A DNA stretch of 64,000 bases from Paraburkholderia fynbosensis (GCF_902859935.1 NZ_CADIKI010000029.1:19254-83253); one strand, 5' to 3'; positions 8,375 through 17,024 are shown, numbered from the stretch's first letter. Notes: a model not told the origin generated them from the sequence alone. Made by a program: numbers and translations.

Positions 8375-8932
8375 ATGTCGACCTTGACCCCGCCGGAAAC
8401 GGACCTCCACCCGACCCGCGCCGAACTCGAACGCTTGCAGGCGAGATCACCTTTGTTCGAGCGCCCCGGTTTTCTGATCCGGCGCCTGCATCAGATTCAT
8501 GGCTCGCTATTCGCGGAAGAGACGAGCGAGTTCAATATCACGCCCGTGCAATACAGCCTGCTGACGACGCTCGAAACACTCGGCGAGATCGATCAGAACA
8601 CGCTCGCCGTGGAGATCGGCCTTGAACGCTCCAGCGTCGCCGAAGTCATCCCGCGACTGCATGCCCGCGGTCTCGTCAATCGCAAGCAAGCCGCACACGA
8701 CAAGCGCCTGCGGCTCGTCAGGCTGTCCGCACAAGGCCGGCGGCTGGTGGCGAAGATGGCGCCTGCGGTGCAGCGCGCGCACGATCGAACCATCGAACAT
8801 CTATCGCCCGCCGAGCGTGACGTTTTCATGTTGCAGATGATCCGTCTCGTCGAGGCCAACAATGAACGGACCGTCGTGCCGTTGCGATTGCCCGAGGCGA
8901 CGGCAAGCGATGGCGATGATGACACGCCCTAA
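8375..8932 (+). CDS. MarR family transcriptional regulator (second paralogue)
   Basis: A 185-residue winged-helix protein with PGFLIRRLHQIH, ITPVQYSLLTTLETLG, LERSSVAEVIPRL and the wing around HDKRLRLVRLSAQG. It is clearly related to the regulator at 330-878 over the whole DNA-binding core. It is divergent from the amidohydrolase operon and upstream of the ABC operon, so it is the best candidate for control of one or both. Palindromes at 8098-8117 and 8269-8292 lie in its upstream region. Confidence 0.9.
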   Translation: MSTLTPPETDLHPTRAELERLQARSPLFERPGFLIRRLHQIHGSLFAEETSEFNITPVQYSLLTTLETLGEIDQNTLAVEIGLERSSVAEVIPRLHARGLVNRKQAAHDKRLRLVRLSAQGRRLVAKMAPAVQRAHDRTIEHLSPAERDVFMLQMIRLVEANNERTVVPLRLPEATASDGDDDTP

Positions 8933-9280
8933 AACGGTTGCTGCTGCACTGCGTCTGGGCAGACGTGCCCGATCATACGTCGCGACGCCGAACGCGCCAT
9001 CGCCGTTAGCTTTGCGCAAAGCGCCGTCGCGCATGAAGCTGCGAAAGAAAGTGCACGGTTGGCAGGCTTTGTGCTTAGAACGGTGCGTCACGGGATGAGC
9101 GTGAAGCTCAGCAACTGATAGGAAAGCTAGGGTTCCGGTCCGCGGTGTGATGCGGATGTCTGGTCCGAGAGCATTCCGGCTCCGGTTACGTTCGGGGCTC
9201 CACGGAGGGATAAAAGCCCGGGAGATGCGCATGAAGCGCTCTCCCGTACATTTTCTTCCCTCAGTTCTGGAGCCTTCCGT
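8933..9280. other. Intergenic region before the ABC transport operon
   Basis: About 350 bases without a convincing gene. It should contain the promoter of the operon that begins at 9281, but I see no clear -35/-10 pair or palindrome. GGAG lies 8 bp before the ATG at 9281. Confidence 0.4.
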
Positions 9281-10285
9281 ATGCCGTTCTCACCGATGAA
9301 GACGTTGCGCACGTTGTCGCTCGCTGCAAGCATGCTTGCTTGCCTGTCGTTCTCCACTCCCGCCGCACAGGCTGCCCAGCCCTTGAAGATCGGCACCGTC
9401 GTCTGGATCGGCTATGGTCCGTTCTATGTCGCGGAAGCCCTCGATCTCTACAAGAAGTACGGGCTGTCGGTCAAACTCCAGTTCTTCAACGACCCCGGCC
9501 TGCTGCCCGCTGCGCTGGCGAGCCATTCGGTCGACGGCGCGATGCTGACCTATGACCAGGTGATCGGCTCGGACGCGAAGGGCATGAAGCAGAAGGTCGT
9601 CATGCCGATCGACTTCTCGAACGGCGGCGATGCAATCGTGGCGACGTCCGATGTCAGGAAAGTCGCCGACTTCAAGGGCAAGAAGATTGCGTTCAATCCG
9701 CTTTCGCCGTCCGACTTCCTGCTGGCCTACGCATTGCAAACCAATGGCTTGAGCGACAAGGACATCACGGCCGTCAACATGACGCCGGAGGCGATTCCCG
9801 GCGCCATGGTGTCGGGCAGTCTGCCGGTCGGCGTCACGTATGAGCCTAACGTTTCGCAGATCCTGTCGGCGGACAAGAGCAAGTTCCATGTGGTGTATTC
9901 GTCGCGCAACGCGCCCGGTCTGATCGCCGATGTGCTGGTGTTCGAGCAGCCGTATATCGACGCCCATCCGGCCGAGGTGAAAGGCATTCTTCAGGCTTAC
10001 GCGGACGGCATGGCCTATATGAAGAGTCATCCGGACGAGGCGAACAGGATCATCGGCAAGGCGCTCGGCATATCGGCGGACGAAGTGAAAAGCCAGCTCG
10101 ATGGCGTGTACAACATTCCGACGAAGGAAATGCCGCAGAGCTTCACGAAGGGACCGACGACGCGTTCGTACTTCACGAGCGGCGCGGTGATCGGTGGTCT
10201 GCTGCAAAAGAAAGGGCAGATCAGCGCGCCACCGGCGATCGAAACGACGATCGACGCGCAATTCGTCAATCAACTCGTGAAGTGA
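9281..10285 (+). CDS. ABC transporter substrate-binding protein (NitT/TauT, NMT1/THI5-like)
   Basis: A 334-residue periplasmic binding protein. The signal peptide runs to about residue 31 (hydrophobic SLAASMLACLSF, cleavage after AAQA), followed by LKIGTVVWIGYGPFYVAEAL, the typical opening of the NMT1/THI5-like family. Relatives deliver sulfonates, nitrate, pyrimidines, riboflavin or allantoin-like compounds to ABC permeases. GGAG precedes the ATG; a second ATG five codons later is a possible alternative. Its permease and ATPase are encoded at 14665-16355, after five enzyme-type genes, so the transporter is interleaved with the presumed pathway. The stop overlaps the next start as GTGA. Confidence 0.9.
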   Translation: MPFSPMKTLRTLSLAASMLACLSFSTPAAQAAQPLKIGTVVWIGYGPFYVAEALDLYKKYGLSVKLQFFNDPGLLPAALASHSVDGAMLTYDQVIGSDAKGMKQKVVMPIDFSNGGDAIVATSDVRKVADFKGKKIAFNPLSPSDFLLAYALQTNGLSDKDITAVNMTPEAIPGAMVSGSLPVGVTYEPNVSQILSADKSKFHVVYSSRNAPGLIADVLVFEQPYIDAHPAEVKGILQAYADGMAYMKSHPDEANRIIGKALGISADEVKSQLDGVYNIPTKEMPQSFTKGPTTRSYFTSGAVIGGLLQKKGQISAPPAIETTIDAQFVNQLVK

Positions 10286-11301
10286 CCGCCATGCGCAGCT
10301 TCTATCGATACCGCGACGGTGCGGTCCCGAACACGCTGACGATCGCTTATTCGTTCGGCGGCTTCGCGTCGAGCATTGCGATGCTGCTGACGGCGAAACC
10401 ATGGCTCACCGTGCCAGGTACGCTGCTGCTCGCGCACGCGATGATCGTCAGCGCCTATCTGCTGCATGACGCCGCGCACGGCGCGGTGTTTCGCACCGCC
10501 GAAGCGAATGCACGGCTCGGCGCGGCGCTCGCGTGGATCAACGGCAGTTGCTATGCGTCGTTCGCGGATCTCAGACGCAAGCACATGCGGCACCATGTCG
10601 ATCGCGCGGACGTGCTGACGTTCGACGCGAAGGCGTTCCTGCTGGGCAGGCCGCGATGGGTGCGCAGAGTCGTGCTGGCGCTCGAATGGGCGTATTTTCC
10701 GGCGGTCGAGCTGATCATGCATGGCTATGTGATCGCGATGCCATTCATGCGCGCGGGCAAACGTTCGCAGCGCCGGCGCGTGGCGACGGTGCTGGTCGTC
10801 CGGGCCGCGCTGTTCGCGTGGCTGGCGTGGCTCTCATGGCAGGCGGCCGCGCTGTATCTGGTGGCATGGCTCGTCTGCCTGATCGTGTTGCGCTTTGCCG
10901 ATGCCTATCAGCACACCTATGACGCGTTCGCCGTGCTGGAGGAGGGTGGCGCGATCCCCGCCGACAAGATCAGGGACCACGCGTACGAGCAACGCAACAC
11001 GTATTCGAACCTCGTCTCGGTCCGCTATCCCGCGCTCAACCTGCTGCTGCTCAATTTCTCGTATCACAACGCCCATCACGACCGGCCGGTCGAGCCGTGG
11101 TATCGGCTGCCCGCCGCGCATGCCAGGCTTTACGGCGACGACGACAGCCAGGTCATTCCGATGGCACGCCTTCTGACGAGTTTTCATCGGCATCGTGTCA
11201 AACGGATTCTCGCGAGCGACTACGGCGTGATGGACATCACGAAGAAGCAGGCCGACGACTTCTATGGCGCGGTCGGCGTGTCGTTTCTAACCGCGGTATA
11301 G
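10282..11301 (+). CDS. Fatty-acid-desaturase-type di-iron membrane protein
   Basis: A 339-residue integral membrane protein with three histidine boxes: HDAAH at 62-66, HMRHH at 101-105 and HNAHH at 262-266, plus an extra conserved-looking histidine in YQHTYDAF. Hydrophobic segments lie around residues 20-60, 135-155 and 170-205, as in desaturases and alkane-hydroxylase-like enzymes. The GTG start at 10282 overlaps the binding-protein stop; an ATG three codons later is possible. Family members insert double bonds or hydroxyl groups using O2. In this operon it is unlikely to serve lipid modification alone; a role in oxidising the imported substrate or a side chain is inference. Confidence 0.85.
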   Translation: MTAMRSFYRYRDGAVPNTLTIAYSFGGFASSIAMLLTAKPWLTVPGTLLLAHAMIVSAYLLHDAAHGAVFRTAEANARLGAALAWINGSCYASFADLRRKHMRHHVDRADVLTFDAKAFLLGRPRWVRRVVLALEWAYFPAVELIMHGYVIAMPFMRAGKRSQRRRVATVLVVRAALFAWLAWLSWQAAALYLVAWLVCLIVLRFADAYQHTYDAFAVLEEGGAIPADKIRDHAYEQRNTYSNLVSVRYPALNLLLLNFSYHNAHHDRPVEPWYRLPAAHARLYGDDDSQVIPMARLLTSFHRHRVKRILASDYGVMDITKKQADDFYGAVGVSFLTAV

Positions 11302-11311
11302 GTGCACCGAT

Positions 11312-12064
11312 ATGCAGATCGCTCTCGATGGCAAGGTTGCGCTCGTCACCGGCGCGGCCACGGGCATTGGACGCGCGACGGCTTGCATGCTGGCTTCGGC
11401 CGGTGCGCGGGTCGCGGTGGGACACTTCAATCAGCATGAAGCGGCGAGCGAGGCGTGCCGCGATATCGAAGCGGCGGGCGGCATCGCGCATGCGTACGAC
11501 TTCGACGTGACGGACAGCGCGGCGTTTCAGGCGGCGGTGGCGGAACTCGGCGAACGCTGGGGCCGCATCGACGTGCTCGTGAACAACGCGGGCGTGCTGC
11601 TCGACAAGCCGTTTCTCGAGACCTCGGAGGCCGACTGGCGTCGCGTGGTCGATATCGATCTGACGGGCGTGTTCATCGGTTGCCGTGCCGTGCTGCCGTC
11701 TATGCTGAATGCGCGGCAAGGCGTGATCGTCAATATCGCTTCCGAACTCGGCATGCTCGGCCGCGCGCACTTTGCACCTTACTGCGCGGCGAAGGCCGGC
11801 GTCATTGCACTGACACGTTCGCTCGCGCGCGAGTTTGCGCCGACCGTGCGCATCAATGCGGTCGCGCCCGGCCCGGTGGCGACCGCGATGCTGTCCGCGG
11901 ACCACATGAGCGCCGAAGCGCTGGCGCTCGAAGCGGCGATTCCGGCGGGCCGCGTCGGCTCGCCCAACGAAATCGCCGCCACGATCGTGTTCCTTGCTTC
12001 CGACCATGCATCGTTCTACCACGGGCAGACGATCAGTCCGAATGGCGGAGCGTGGATGGGCTGA
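11312..12064 (+). CDS. SDR family NAD(P)-dependent oxidoreductase
   Basis: A 250-residue classical short-chain dehydrogenase. The cofactor motif TGAATGIG is at 13-20, NNAG at 91-94, and the catalytic set S144, Y157, K161 is complete (YCAAK). The C-terminus GQTISPNGGAWMG fits the family. It starts 10 bp after the desaturase gene. It probably oxidises an alcohol or reduces a carbonyl intermediate of the pathway; the substrate is unknown. Confidence 0.92.
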   Translation: MQIALDGKVALVTGAATGIGRATACMLASAGARVAVGHFNQHEAASEACRDIEAAGGIAHAYDFDVTDSAAFQAAVAELGERWGRIDVLVNNAGVLLDKPFLETSEADWRRVVDIDLTGVFIGCRAVLPSMLNARQGVIVNIASELGMLGRAHFAPYCAAKAGVIALTRSLAREFAPTVRINAVAPGPVATAMLSADHMSAEALALEAAIPAGRVGSPNEIAATIVFLASDHASFYHGQTISPNGGAWMG

Positions 12065-12139
12065 ACTCACCTGACCGCCTCGCGCGATTCGCCTGAAAAA
12101 ACGCGCGCCGGTGGCCGACAGATTGCGGAGAAGTCATCA

Positions 12140-12922
12140 ATGAATGAAGTCCTGATGCAGCGCTTGAGCTGGGTGAACTATCGCAACCGCGTGCTGAACG
12201 ACCAGGCGGTCGTGTTGTTGCCGTGCGGCGCGCTCGAACAGCATGGTCCGCATCTGCCGCTCGGCACCGATGCGTTGCTGTCGACGGCGGTTGCGACCGA
12301 CGTGGCGCGCCAGCTCGGCGGCATCGTCGCACCGGCTTTCAACTACGGCTACAAGTCGCAGCCGAAGTGCGGCGGGGGCCAGCATTTTTGCGGCACGACG
12401 AGCGTGGATGGCAACAACCTGTCTCAGATGACGCGCGACGTCGTGCGCGAATTCTCGCGGCACGGCGTGCGCCGTCTCGCGCTGATCGACGGCCACTATG
12501 AGAACCAGTGGTTTCTCACCGAAGGGATCGAACTGGCGATGCGCGATCTGTCGCTCAACGGGACGCGCACACCGGCGCTGCGCGTGGTCCGCCTCGAGTA
12601 CTGGGATTTCTGCACCGGGCCCACGCTGGCGAAGGTATTCCCCGATGGCTTTCCAGGCTATGCGCTCGAACACGCGGCCGTCATGGAGACGTCGATGATG
12701 CTGCACTATCACGCGGACCTGGTCTCGCTCGACGACATACCCGACGAAGCACCGGCGGATTTTCCCGACTACGACAGCTATCCGACGCGCACGTCATGGG
12801 TTCCGCTCTCGGGTGTATTGTCGTCGGCACGGGGGGCGAGCGCGCAGAAGGGCGCGTGGCTCGCCGACGAAGTGTCGAGCCGAATCGCGGCCGCCCTGAA
12901 GGCCGAATTCAACGACGCGTAG
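12140..12922 (+). CDS. Creatininase family protein, close to true creatininases
   Basis: A 260-residue metal-dependent cyclic amidohydrolase. Metal and active-site motifs are GALEQHGPHLPLGTD (E33, H35, D44), YGYKSQPKCGGG, GTTSVDG and IDGHYENQWF (D117, H119, E121). The stretches YGYKSQ.K.GGG, GTTS.DG, GHYEN and YWDF are, from memory, shared with Pseudomonas creatininase (creatinine amidohydrolase) and are absent from MftE-type members. Creatininase opens the creatinine ring reversibly to creatine. No creatinase or sarcosine oxidase is encoded in the window, so the physiological substrate may be a related cyclic guanidino or ureido compound. Confidence 0.88.
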   Translation: MNEVLMQRLSWVNYRNRVLNDQAVVLLPCGALEQHGPHLPLGTDALLSTAVATDVARQLGGIVAPAFNYGYKSQPKCGGGQHFCGTTSVDGNNLSQMTRDVVREFSRHGVRRLALIDGHYENQWFLTEGIELAMRDLSLNGTRTPALRVVRLEYWDFCTGPTLAKVFPDGFPGYALEHAAVMETSMMLHYHADLVSLDDIPDEAPADFPDYDSYPTRTSWVPLSGVLSSARGASAQKGAWLADEVSSRIAAALKAEFNDA

Positions 12923-12957
12923 CATCGAACGCATATCGTCAACGGAGACACAGGCAA

Positions 12958-13740
12958 ATGACGCAAGTTTTGAGAGTGTGGCCCTTGCTCACCGCGATGC
13001 ACCGGTACGACAAATCGGTATCGACGCGCAATCGCGGCGCAGGCACCGATATCGACGCACCGATCCTCGCGTATCTGATCGAGACACGGCAGGGGCGCAT
13101 CCTGTACGACGTCGGCTGCGACTATCGCAAGATCGCGGATCCCGCGTTGCGCGAGCGTTACTACACGCAACGGGCAAGGCCGCTGCCCGTGCCGCAGATG
13201 ACCGACGAGCAGCGCATTCCGGGCCATCTGGCGCGGCTCGGCCTGCTGCCTTCGGATGTCGACGTCGTCATGATCGGCCATCTGCACTTCGATCACGCGG
13301 GGGGCCTGTGCGACGTGTGCGGCTCGGACATTCACGTGCACGCGGATGAACTCGAAGCGGCGCGCGCGCAGGCGGACCTCGGCTACTTCCAGGACGACTT
13401 CGCGGGCGACTATCGCTGGCGCGTGCAACGGGACGAGTACGAGCTCGCGCCTGGCGTGCGTGCGATCAACACGCCGGGACACACTGCGGGACATATGTCG
13501 CTGTGGATCGAACTCCCGCAGGGCAAGCCCATCGTGCTCGCGGGCGATGCCGCCGACCTAACCGAAAACATCGACGACGAGATTGCGCCCGGGCTGTGCT
13601 GGAACGACCGTGAAGACATGGCGCTCGCCAGCATCCGCAAGCTCAAGGCGCTCGCACGCGAAACGGATGCCGCCATCTGGCCGAACCACGACATTGCGTT
13701 CTGGCGAACGCTGAGCAGAGGAACCGCATGGCACGCATGA
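12958..13740 (+). CDS. Metallo-beta-lactamase-fold hydrolase (N-acyl homoserine lactonase-like)
   Basis: A 260-residue MBL-fold protein. The metal motif HLHFDH is at 108-113; further ligands lie in TPGHTAGHMS and LAGDAADL. The ATG at 12958, 35 bp after the creatininase stop, gives the family-like N-terminus MTQVLRVWPL; the frame is open further upstream but that part overlaps creatininase. Such proteins are often annotated as AHL lactonases, but inside this operon hydrolysis of a lactone or lactam intermediate is more likely than quorum quenching. It overlaps the next gene by 13 bp. Confidence 0.88.
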   Translation: MTQVLRVWPLLTAMHRYDKSVSTRNRGAGTDIDAPILAYLIETRQGRILYDVGCDYRKIADPALRERYYTQRARPLPVPQMTDEQRIPGHLARLGLLPSDVDVVMIGHLHFDHAGGLCDVCGSDIHVHADELEAARAQADLGYFQDDFAGDYRWRVQRDEYELAPGVRAINTPGHTAGHMSLWIELPQGKPIVLAGDAADLTENIDDEIAPGLCWNDREDMALASIRKLKALARETDAAIWPNHDIAFWRTLSRGTAWHA

Positions 13741-14606
13741 CTTCGCTGCCGTATGACGATCAGCGCGCTACCGCGCCGCCTGTGCCGCAGGCCTATCGCG
13801 GACTATGGCGCCGCACGCTGCTGACGACGGGAGACGGACGGATCGATCGCGAAACACGCGTGTTCTGGATGCAGACCGAGCGTTTGCACATCGATATCCG
13901 GGTGCCCGCCGCACGCGGCACGTTCGGCGCAGCATCGGCCCTTGCGGCGCTGACGCGTGAGCAATTGATCGACCTGGCCGCGCAAATGGGCTTCGCGGGC
14001 ATGACGACAGTTGACGAGGCAGCCGTTGTGGTCGATCCCGCTGACGGCCGGCTCGACCGCTGCACGTGGCATCGGCAGATCGACTTCAGCCCGCCGAGCG
14101 ACGCGCGCGATCTGGGGACCATGCGCTTCGAGACGCCACATGTCGTGCTCGAAGACGGCATCGAAGCCGTGTATCACGAACGCTGGGAGCGCGATCCGGC
14201 TTCGCTTGGGTTGACGTGGGCGGTGCGGCTGTCGCGCGAAGCCGCGCATGCGGCGGGTTTGCTGGCCGACGATCTGGATGGCGCGGCGCGCGACGATGCG
14301 CCGTCGGTATTCATCGCGCGATGCGGCGATTTTTTCATGCTCGCGCGCAGCCGTTCGCCGCGCGCGCAGGCCGTGCTGGCGTCATACCGGGGCAAGCGCC
14401 TCGCCGAAGCCGTGCGCGACCCGGCGCTCGATATCGACCATGTACGGGCTTTGCTCGATTTTGAAATCTCGCTCGGGCGCGTACGTGGCAATGACGGCGC
14501 GCGCTGGACGATCGAACTTTCGACGTTGCCCTGGCGCGAAGGTCAGCCTGCATTCGCCGACGCCGTCAGCGCGGCCCTCGATCGGCTTCAGGCAACGCCC
14601 GGGTAG
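13728..14606 (+). CDS. Conserved protein of unknown function, possibly HRI1-like lipocalin fold
   Basis: A 292-residue soluble protein without signal peptide or membrane segment. It has an early AYRGLWRRTLL, then TRVFWMQTERLHIDIRVP and, in the second half, FIARCGDFFMLARS and a tryptophan-containing C-terminal strand pattern. The double beta-barrel-like layout and the FWMQT...DIR.P stretch remind me of bacterial homologues of the yeast HRI1 family; this is a weak resemblance from memory. The ATG at 13728 has AGAGGA upstream; ATG 13737, in ATGA overlap with the previous stop, is an alternative. Its position between hydrolases and transport genes implies a pathway or ligand-binding role. Confidence 0.6.
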   Translation: MARMTSLPYDDQRATAPPVPQAYRGLWRRTLLTTGDGRIDRETRVFWMQTERLHIDIRVPAARGTFGAASALAALTREQLIDLAAQMGFAGMTTVDEAAVVVDPADGRLDRCTWHRQIDFSPPSDARDLGTMRFETPHVVLEDGIEAVYHERWERDPASLGLTWAVRLSREAAHAAGLLADDLDGAARDDAPSVFIARCGDFFMLARSRSPRAQAVLASYRGKRLAEAVRDPALDIDHVRALLDFEISLGRVRGNDGARWTIELSTLPWREGQPAFADAVSAALDRLQATPG

Positions 14607-14664
14607 GGCGCCGGTTAGACCTGACGCATCACGCACTACTCAACACGGCCAGACAGGAGCTACG

Positions 14665-15522
14665 ATGTCCACCACCGAACACGTGCTGAACCGGAAAATG
14701 CCGGCGGCAGAGAGGCCGCAGAAGCGCAGGCCACCTTCGTTATGGGCTGTGCGCGGCGAGATCAGCCGCTCCGCTTATCTGATGTTCGCGCTCGCGGGCC
14801 TGCTGGTGCCGTTACTCTCGTGGTGGGCGCTGGCGTCGGCCGGGCTGGTCGCGAAGGTGTTCATGCCGGGGCCGCTCGATGTCGTTCATCGGCTGTCGAT
14901 CTGGTGGACCGACGACGGCCTGCTGACCGACATCGGCATCAGCATGTATCGCGTCTGCGCCGGGTGGGCGCTTTCGGCGCTCGTCGCGGTGCCGCTCGGC
15001 CTGCTGATCGGCACGTTCAAGCCAATGCAGGCGTTGCTCGAACCGCTGACCGACTTCATCCGTTATATGCCCGCAGTCGCGTTCATTCCGCTCGTGATGT
15101 TGTGGGTCGGCATCGACGAAGGTTCGAAAATCGCGATCATTTTTATCGGCACATTCTTTCAGATGGTGTTGATGATCGCGGAGAACGTGCGGTTCGTGCC
15201 GCTTGCGCAGGTCGAGGCCGCGCAGACGATGGGCGCTTCACGCGAGGAACTGGTGCGGCTCGTGATCTTCCCGTCGGCGAAGCCGGCGGTGCTCGATACG
15301 CTGCGTATCACGATGGGCTGGGCATGGACGTATCTGGTTGTCGCCGAACTGGTGGCGGCGAACACGGGGCTCGGGTATTCCATCCTCAAGGCCCAGCGCT
15401 ATCTGCAGACCGACAAGATCTTCGCGGGCATTCTGCTGATCGGGCTGATCGGTCTCGTGATCGACCAGGCGTTTCGGCTTTCACACCGCCTGCTGTTCAG
15501 CAAATGGATGGCCAAACGATGA
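14665..15522 (+). CDS. ABC transporter permease (NitT/TauT type)
   Basis: A 285-residue inner-membrane permease. After about 35 hydrophilic residues there are six likely membrane helices, starting with YLMFALAGLLVPLLSWWALA. The cytoplasmic EAA loop reads EAAQTMGASREELVR, which docks the ATPase. The ATG at 14665 is preceded by CAGGAGC and lies 58 bp after the previous stop. It belongs to the SsuC/TauC-like BPD_transp_1 group and pairs with the binding protein at 9281 and the ATPase that overlaps it by 4 bp. Confidence 0.92.
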   Translation: MSTTEHVLNRKMPAAERPQKRRPPSLWAVRGEISRSAYLMFALAGLLVPLLSWWALASAGLVAKVFMPGPLDVVHRLSIWWTDDGLLTDIGISMYRVCAGWALSALVAVPLGLLIGTFKPMQALLEPLTDFIRYMPAVAFIPLVMLWVGIDEGSKIAIIFIGTFFQMVLMIAENVRFVPLAQVEAAQTMGASREELVRLVIFPSAKPAVLDTLRITMGWAWTYLVVAELVAANTGLGYSILKAQRYLQTDKIFAGILLIGLIGLVIDQAFRLSHRLLFSKWMAKR

Positions 15523-16355
15523 AATCCCCCATGAAAAAGATCGTCGTCGAAGGGCTGTGCAAGCAGTTCGGGCGCGCTGCGAACCAGGTGCAGGCGCTCG
15601 CCGATATCGACCTGACTGTCCGCGAAAACGAGTTCGTCACGCTGGTCGGCGCGTCGGGTTGCGGCAAGTCGACACTGCTGCGCATTCTGGGCGGGCTGGA
15701 AACGATCGACAGCGGCTCGATACGCGTCGACGATCGCGAGATCGAAGGGCCGGGGGTCGATCGCGCGATGGTCTTTCAGAACTACAGCCTTTACGCATGG
15801 CTGACGGTCAGGCAGAACATCCGCTTTTCACGCCTGTTGAAGGTCAACGGGCGCAACCGGACGCAGGCGGAGGTCGAAACGGCGAGCGGACGCGCCGATG
15901 CGCTGCTGCACTCGATGGGCTTGGCGCACGTCGCCGAGGCCTATCCGAACCAGTTGTCGGGCGGCATGCAGCAACGCGTCGCGATTGCACGCGCGCTGAT
16001 GGGCAAGCCCTCGATCCTGCTGATGGACGAGCCGTTCGGCGCGCTCGACGCGCAGACGCGTGAAGTCATGCACGACCTGATCCTGCACGTTCATGCGCTC
16101 GAGAAAACGACGCTCGTGTTCGTTACACACGACGTCGAGGAAGCGATCTATCTCGGGCACCGGGTGGTGCTGATGGCGCCGCGGCCCGGACGTATCGATT
16201 CGATCTACGACGTGCGGTTGTCCGCGAGGCGCGATCCGGAGATGAAGCTGTCGCCGGAGTTCATCGCGCTTAAGCGTGAGATCCTTGCGCGGATACGGGA
16301 GACGTCCGGCATGAAAACGGATCTGGAGAGGCTGGAGCAGTTGACGCGCCAATGA
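15519..16355 (+). CDS. ABC transporter ATP-binding protein (NitT/TauT type)
   Basis: A 278-residue ATPase. Walker A GASGCGKST, Q-loop VFQNYSLYAW, signature LSGGMQQR, Walker B ILLMDEPFGALD and the H-loop FVTHDVEEA are all intact. It resembles SsuB/TauB proteins. The ATG overlaps the permease stop (ATGA at 15519-15522), and it is the last gene of the operon that starts at 9281. Confidence 0.94.
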   Translation: MKSPMKKIVVEGLCKQFGRAANQVQALADIDLTVRENEFVTLVGASGCGKSTLLRILGGLETIDSGSIRVDDREIEGPGVDRAMVFQNYSLYAWLTVRQNIRFSRLLKVNGRNRTQAEVETASGRADALLHSMGLAHVAEAYPNQLSGGMQQRVAIARALMGKPSILLMDEPFGALDAQTREVMHDLILHVHALEKTTLVFVTHDVEEAIYLGHRVVLMAPRPGRIDSIYDVRLSARRDPEMKLSPEFIALKREILARIRETSGMKTDLERLEQLTRQ

Positions 16356-16442
16356 TGGCTCGCCATGCCCCGGTATAGCGGACGTGCGAGTTTCGATTAT
16401 TCGGAGAAGCTTGGGCTATTCGCTTCCGACGGCTTGACCCAA

Positions 16443-16709
16443 CTAGTAGTTTGTTGACGCGCCAGGATTCCCATCTTCTAGCTGCGGCTCAAGGCGCGGC
16501 TCCGCATCGTTTCGCCGAACGTCGACCTGTATGTCGACGATCGGTGTTGCGGTCATTGCTATGGCCACCCTGTCCGAGTCCGGCAGGAGCCCTGCAAATG
16601 CCGCGATACCGGTCAGGCATAGAGCCACCAGAGCAACAGCGGCAACGGCAATGATTGCGCTGGTTCCAACCGACTTCGTTTCGGCTGTGTCGGAAAAGCG
16701 GCATGTCAT
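16443..16709 (-). CDS. Small single-span membrane protein, unknown function
   Basis: An 88-residue protein with one strongly hydrophobic segment (about residues 16-41, GTSAIIAVAAVALVALCL). The ATG at 16709 is chosen because GAGGAG lies about 8 bp upstream; the open frame extends to 16856 but that part looks non-coding. The C-terminal half is hydrophilic (DVRRNDAEPRLEPQLEDGNP). It converges on the ABC operon. No family recognised. Confidence 0.5.
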   Translation of the reverse strand: MTCRFSDTAETKSVGTSAIIAVAAVALVALCLTGIAAFAGLLPDSDRVAIAMTATPIVDIQVDVRRNDAEPRLEPQLEDGNPGASTNY

Positions 16710-17024
16710 GACTGTCTCCTCGAATGCATTGCTCAATGCAACGTCCATGCCGACCGGGGCGATTGGCGCGAACTGCCCGTAAGGCGGGGGTTTGCGCCGC
16801 CGCTGCCTGCATCGAACGCAAGGAGGGAGGGTGAGATGTTGGGTTCGGACGAACACATTGGAGTCTTGCTGGCGCCGAGACCAACATGTCGATGAGAAAA
16901 GCGGTATGTCCTCTATTCTGAGCGGCCATACGGAGTGAACGTCGCCTGCAATTCATACGGCGAGTTGTTCGCTTGAATACGTCGCTCAACCCATCGCTCG
17001 ACAAGGCCGTCTGGATGGCGGGCC
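16710..17024. other. Intergenic region with no recognised feature
   Basis: About 315 bases between the small membrane protein and the DUF2968 gene. Codon use is not gene-like in any frame and I saw no repeat or terminator. Confidence 0.35.

Noticed and set aside
12958..13740. Quorum-quenching AHL lactonase
   Set aside because: Only the MBL fold motifs are visible; operon context favours a catabolic hydrolase, so no quorum-sensing role is claimed.
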